Source of the DNA: Nocardioides houyundeii
GTDB lineage: Bacteria; Actinomycetota; Actinomycetes; Propionibacteriales; Nocardioidaceae
Length of the DNA stretch: 64,000 nt
NCBI RefSeq assembly: GCF_002865585.1
Contig: NZ_CP025581.1
Location: 186,001-250,000 of the forward strand
Direction: 5' to 3'
Positions 61,972 to 64,000 of this stretch are shown here, in pieces. The first letter of the stretch is position 1. Every line of letters begins with the position of its first letter. Below the pieces are notes generated by a model. It did no database searches and was not told where the DNA came from. It saw only the letters and a list, made by a program, of their open reading frames with translations. The position numbers were made by a program, and so were the translations under genes.

Positions 61972-62958
61972 ATGAGCGACGACCTGACTCCGACGTACAC
62001 CGAGAAGGGCAAGCCCTTCGAGCGGGACATGGACTACATCGGAGACCGGGTCCTCGCCGGGAAGCGCTCCTCGGACCCGCACGACGCCGAGTACGGAGGC
62101 CGCGACGACGTCCAGGTCTGGCCCGTGCAGCCCGGGCGCTACCGCCTGGTGGCCGCCCCGGCCTGTCCGTGGGCCAACCGCTCCATCATCGTGCGCGAGC
62201 TGCTCGGCCTGACCGAGGTGATCAGCCTGGGCAAGCCGGGGCCCACCCACGACAAGCGCAGCTGGACCTTCGACCGCGACCCGGGCGGGCGGGACCCCGT
62301 GCTCGGGATCGAGCGGCTGCAGGAGGCCTACCTCAACCGGTTCCCGGACTACCCCAAGGGCATCACCGTCCCGGCGATCGTGGACGTGGAGACCAAGCAG
62401 GTCGTCACCAACGACTTCCCCTGGATCACCCACGACCTCTTCTTCGAGTGGCGCGAACACCACCGCCCGGACGCTCCCGACCTCTGGCCCGAGGACCTGC
62501 GCGAGGAGATGGAGCAGGTGATGAAGCGGGTCTTCACCGAGGTCAACAACGGCGTCTACCGCTGCGGCTTCGCCGGCTCCCAGGAGGCCTACGACGCGGC
62601 GTACGACCGGCTGTGGGCCGCGATGGACTGGCTCGAGGAGCGCCTCACCGACCGCCGCTACCTGATGGGCGAGGCGATCACCGAGGCCGACGTGCGGCTG
62701 TTCACCACGCTGGTCCGCTTCGATCCGGTCTACCACGGCCACTTCAAGTGCAACCGCAACAAGCTGACCGAGATGCCGGCGCTGTGGGGCTATGCCCGCG
62801 ACCTGTTCCAGACCCCCGGCTTCGGCGAGACGGTCGACTTCGAGCAGATCAAGGCGCACTACTACGTGGTGCACACCGACATCAACCCGTCCGGGATCAT
62901 CCCCAAGGGGCCGGAGCTGGAGTCCTGGCGCACCGCGCACGGGCGCGACCGCCTCTGA
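61972..62958 (+). CDS. Xi-class glutathione S-transferase (glutathionyl-hydroquinone reductase-like)
   Basis: A 328-residue protein. The N-terminal thioredoxin fold has the catalytic Cys65 in ACPWANRSII, and the C-terminal helical domain has NNGVYRCGFAGSQEAYD and ITEADVRLFTTLVRFDPVYH. These are hallmarks of enzymes that reduce glutathionyl-hydroquinones. Most actinobacteria lack glutathione and use mycothiol, so the natural thiol is probably mycothiol. Confidence 0.9.
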   Translation: MSDDLTPTYTEKGKPFERDMDYIGDRVLAGKRSSDPHDAEYGGRDDVQVWPVQPGRYRLVAAPACPWANRSIIVRELLGLTEVISLGKPGPTHDKRSWTFDRDPGGRDPVLGIERLQEAYLNRFPDYPKGITVPAIVDVETKQVVTNDFPWITHDLFFEWREHHRPDAPDLWPEDLREEMEQVMKRVFTEVNNGVYRCGFAGSQEAYDAAYDRLWAAMDWLEERLTDRRYLMGEAITEADVRLFTTLVRFDPVYHGHFKCNRNKLTEMPALWGYARDLFQTPGFGETVDFEQIKAHYYVVHTDINPSGIIPKGPELESWRTAHGRDRL

Positions 62959-62965
62959 GCCCGCG

Positions 62966-63784
62966 ATGACCGGTGACCTGCGTGTCGGCATCAGCGGCTG
63001 GCGCTACGCCGGCTGGCGAGGCGACTTCTACCCCAAGGGCCTGCCCCAGCGCCGGGAGCTGGAGTACGCCGCGGAGCACCTGACCTCGATCGAGATCAAC
63101 GGCTCCTTCTACTCCCTGCAGCGCCCCACGTCGTACGCCGCGTGGCGCGAGGCGACCCCCGAGGACTTCGTCTTCGCCGTCAAGGGCGGCCGGTTCATCA
63201 CCCACCTCAAGCGGCTGCGCGACGTCGAGACGGCGCTCGCCAACTTCTTCGCCTCCGGGGTGCTGGCCCTGGGCCCCAAGCTCGGCCCGCTGCTGTGGCA
63301 GCTCCCGGCCAACCTCGCCTACGACCACGACGTGCTGGACGCCTTCCTGGCGCAGCTGCCCCGGAGCACCACCGCGGCGCTCGAGCTGGCCCGTCGCCAC
63401 GACGACAAGCTGGCCGAGGACCGGGTCCACCTGGCCACCGACGCCGACCGGGTGCTGCGCCACGCCCTGGAGTTCCGCTCCGAGACCTTCCTCGACCCCG
63501 GTGCCTACGACCTGCTGCGCCGGCACCACGTCGCCTGCGTGCTGGCCGACACCGCGGGCCGCTGGCCCAAGGTGGAGCAGGACACCGCCGACTTCCGCTA
63601 CGTGCGGCTGCACGGGGACGCGGAGCTCTACGCCAGCGGGTACGGCGACCCGGCGCTGGACGAGTGGGCCGCCCGCTGCCGGCGCTGGTCCGAGTCCGGC
63701 CAGGACGTCTTCGTCTACTTCGACAACGACGCGAAGGGCTTCGCGCCCTACGACGCGATGGGGCTCATCTCCCGGCTGCGCTGA
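62966..63784 (+). CDS. DUF72-family TIM-barrel protein
   Basis: A 272-residue DUF72 protein. VGISGWRYAGWRGDFYP, LTSIEINGSFYSLQRP and FVFAVKGGRFITHLKRL mark the N-terminal half; FRYVRLHGD and VFVYFDNDAKGFAPYDA mark the C-terminus. Structures of the family are TIM barrels; the biochemical role is unknown. It starts seven bases after the preceding stop, so it is probably cotranscribed with the GST-like gene. Confidence 0.88.
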   Translation: MTGDLRVGISGWRYAGWRGDFYPKGLPQRRELEYAAEHLTSIEINGSFYSLQRPTSYAAWREATPEDFVFAVKGGRFITHLKRLRDVETALANFFASGVLALGPKLGPLLWQLPANLAYDHDVLDAFLAQLPRSTTAALELARRHDDKLAEDRVHLATDADRVLRHALEFRSETFLDPGAYDLLRRHHVACVLADTAGRWPKVEQDTADFRYVRLHGDAELYASGYGDPALDEWAARCRRWSESGQDVFVYFDNDAKGFAPYDAMGLISRLR

Positions 63785-63917
63785 GTCACGCGCTGGACCA
63801 GGGGGATGCGCAGATTGCGCAGCCGCCCGGACGCGGGCTGCATCCCTGCGGCAGGTCCGGGTACGTCGAAGCATCGTCAGACGCACCATCCGTCATCGTC
63901 GCACGAGAGGAGAGGCC

Positions 63918-64000
63918 ATGAGCAGCACTGATGCCTCCGCCGCAGGAACCGCCAAGGATGAGGCCAGTCGCCTGGCCGGCACCACCAAGGACGAAGTGAG
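63918..64000 (+). CDS. helical-repeat protein, N-terminal fragment
   Basis: Runs off the right edge after 27 codons (MSSTDASAAGTAKDEASRLA, then GTTKDEV). The repeated G(T)xKDEAxxLA unit of about 11 residues resembles LEA-like or membrane-tethered stress proteins that precede a holin or DUF3618 domain in actinobacteria. GAGAGGAGAGG lies just before the ATG. The 133 bases upstream contain TGCGCA repeats but no clear terminator. Confidence 0.6.
   Translation, partial: MSSTDASAAGTAKDEASRLAGTTKDEV

Overview
The window is very GC-rich and densely coded. The gene content (actinobacterial fadA/fadB pair, AtuA–FadE–AccD–AccA operon, SigK/RskA with a fasciclin lipoprotein, DUF222/HNH protein, AbiEi-type protein, SigE-family sigma factor, HelR) and many start codons placed 6–7 nt after a TANNNT-like -10 box point to an actinobacterium. 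Nocardioides or a close relative is my best guess, from overall resemblance only. I saw no rRNA, tRNA, CRISPR array, insertion sequence or prophage; it reads as chromosomal backbone.

Layout. 1–4070: a truncated MerR regulator diverges from a fatty-acid beta-oxidation pair (thiolase, then hydratase/dehydrogenase), with a MerR-style promoter between. 4092–7090: a long palindrome, then an ABC transporter pair and a histidine phosphatase. 7087–9019 (minus): a frameshifted lipoprotein, an SDR and a DUF4282 membrane protein. 9136–13212: PadR regulator plus MacB-type ABC transporter with an operator on its own promoter. 13277–15791: a luciferase-like oxidoreductase and a secreted M1 peptidase.

15860–25033 is a seven-gene operon (TetR, TIGR03084, AtuA-like, acyl-CoA dehydrogenase, carboxylase beta and alpha, acyl-CoA dehydrogenase) with 4-nt overlaps throughout. 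It matches in order the Rv0976c–fadE13–accD2–accA2–fadE12 block I recall from Mycobacterium tuberculosis and should oxidise and carboxylate a branched or isoprenoid-like acyl-CoA. 25089–30262 (minus) holds two sigma/anti-sigma pairs around a methyltransferase, then a fasciclin lipoprotein and a membrane Mo-cofactor oxidoreductase. The last two carry the same promoter, GGATTG-N15-RTTCGG as read on the plus strand, which suggests a local SigK regulon.

30313–38511 is a cell-surface glycosylation locus: an epimerase and five glycosyltransferase-type proteins, including a duplicated two-gene module. Three members end in coiled coils and one has lost its catalytic aspartates. 38545–43523 (minus) has HelR, a third sigma factor with a frameshifted membrane partner, and an enoyl-CoA hydratase. 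43679–53562 (plus) has an AbiEi-like protein, a fused anthranilate-synthase-type enzyme, a secreted zinc protease, a sulfatase, PabA, a frameshifted PabB and a DUF222/HNH protein. 53573–58219 (minus) has a two-component system, a fructosamine-kinase-like protein, a low-molecular-weight phosphatase, a holin-like membrane protein and a GntR regulator. 58280–64000 has dimethylargininase, EamA and VanZ genes on back-to-back leaderless promoters, an aminotransferase, a glutathionyl-hydroquinone reductase-like protein, a DUF72 protein and the start of a helical-repeat protein.

Three genes (7087–7637, 40808–42165, 50541–51793) each lack one base beside a C/G run, so their breakage may be a sequencing artefact.
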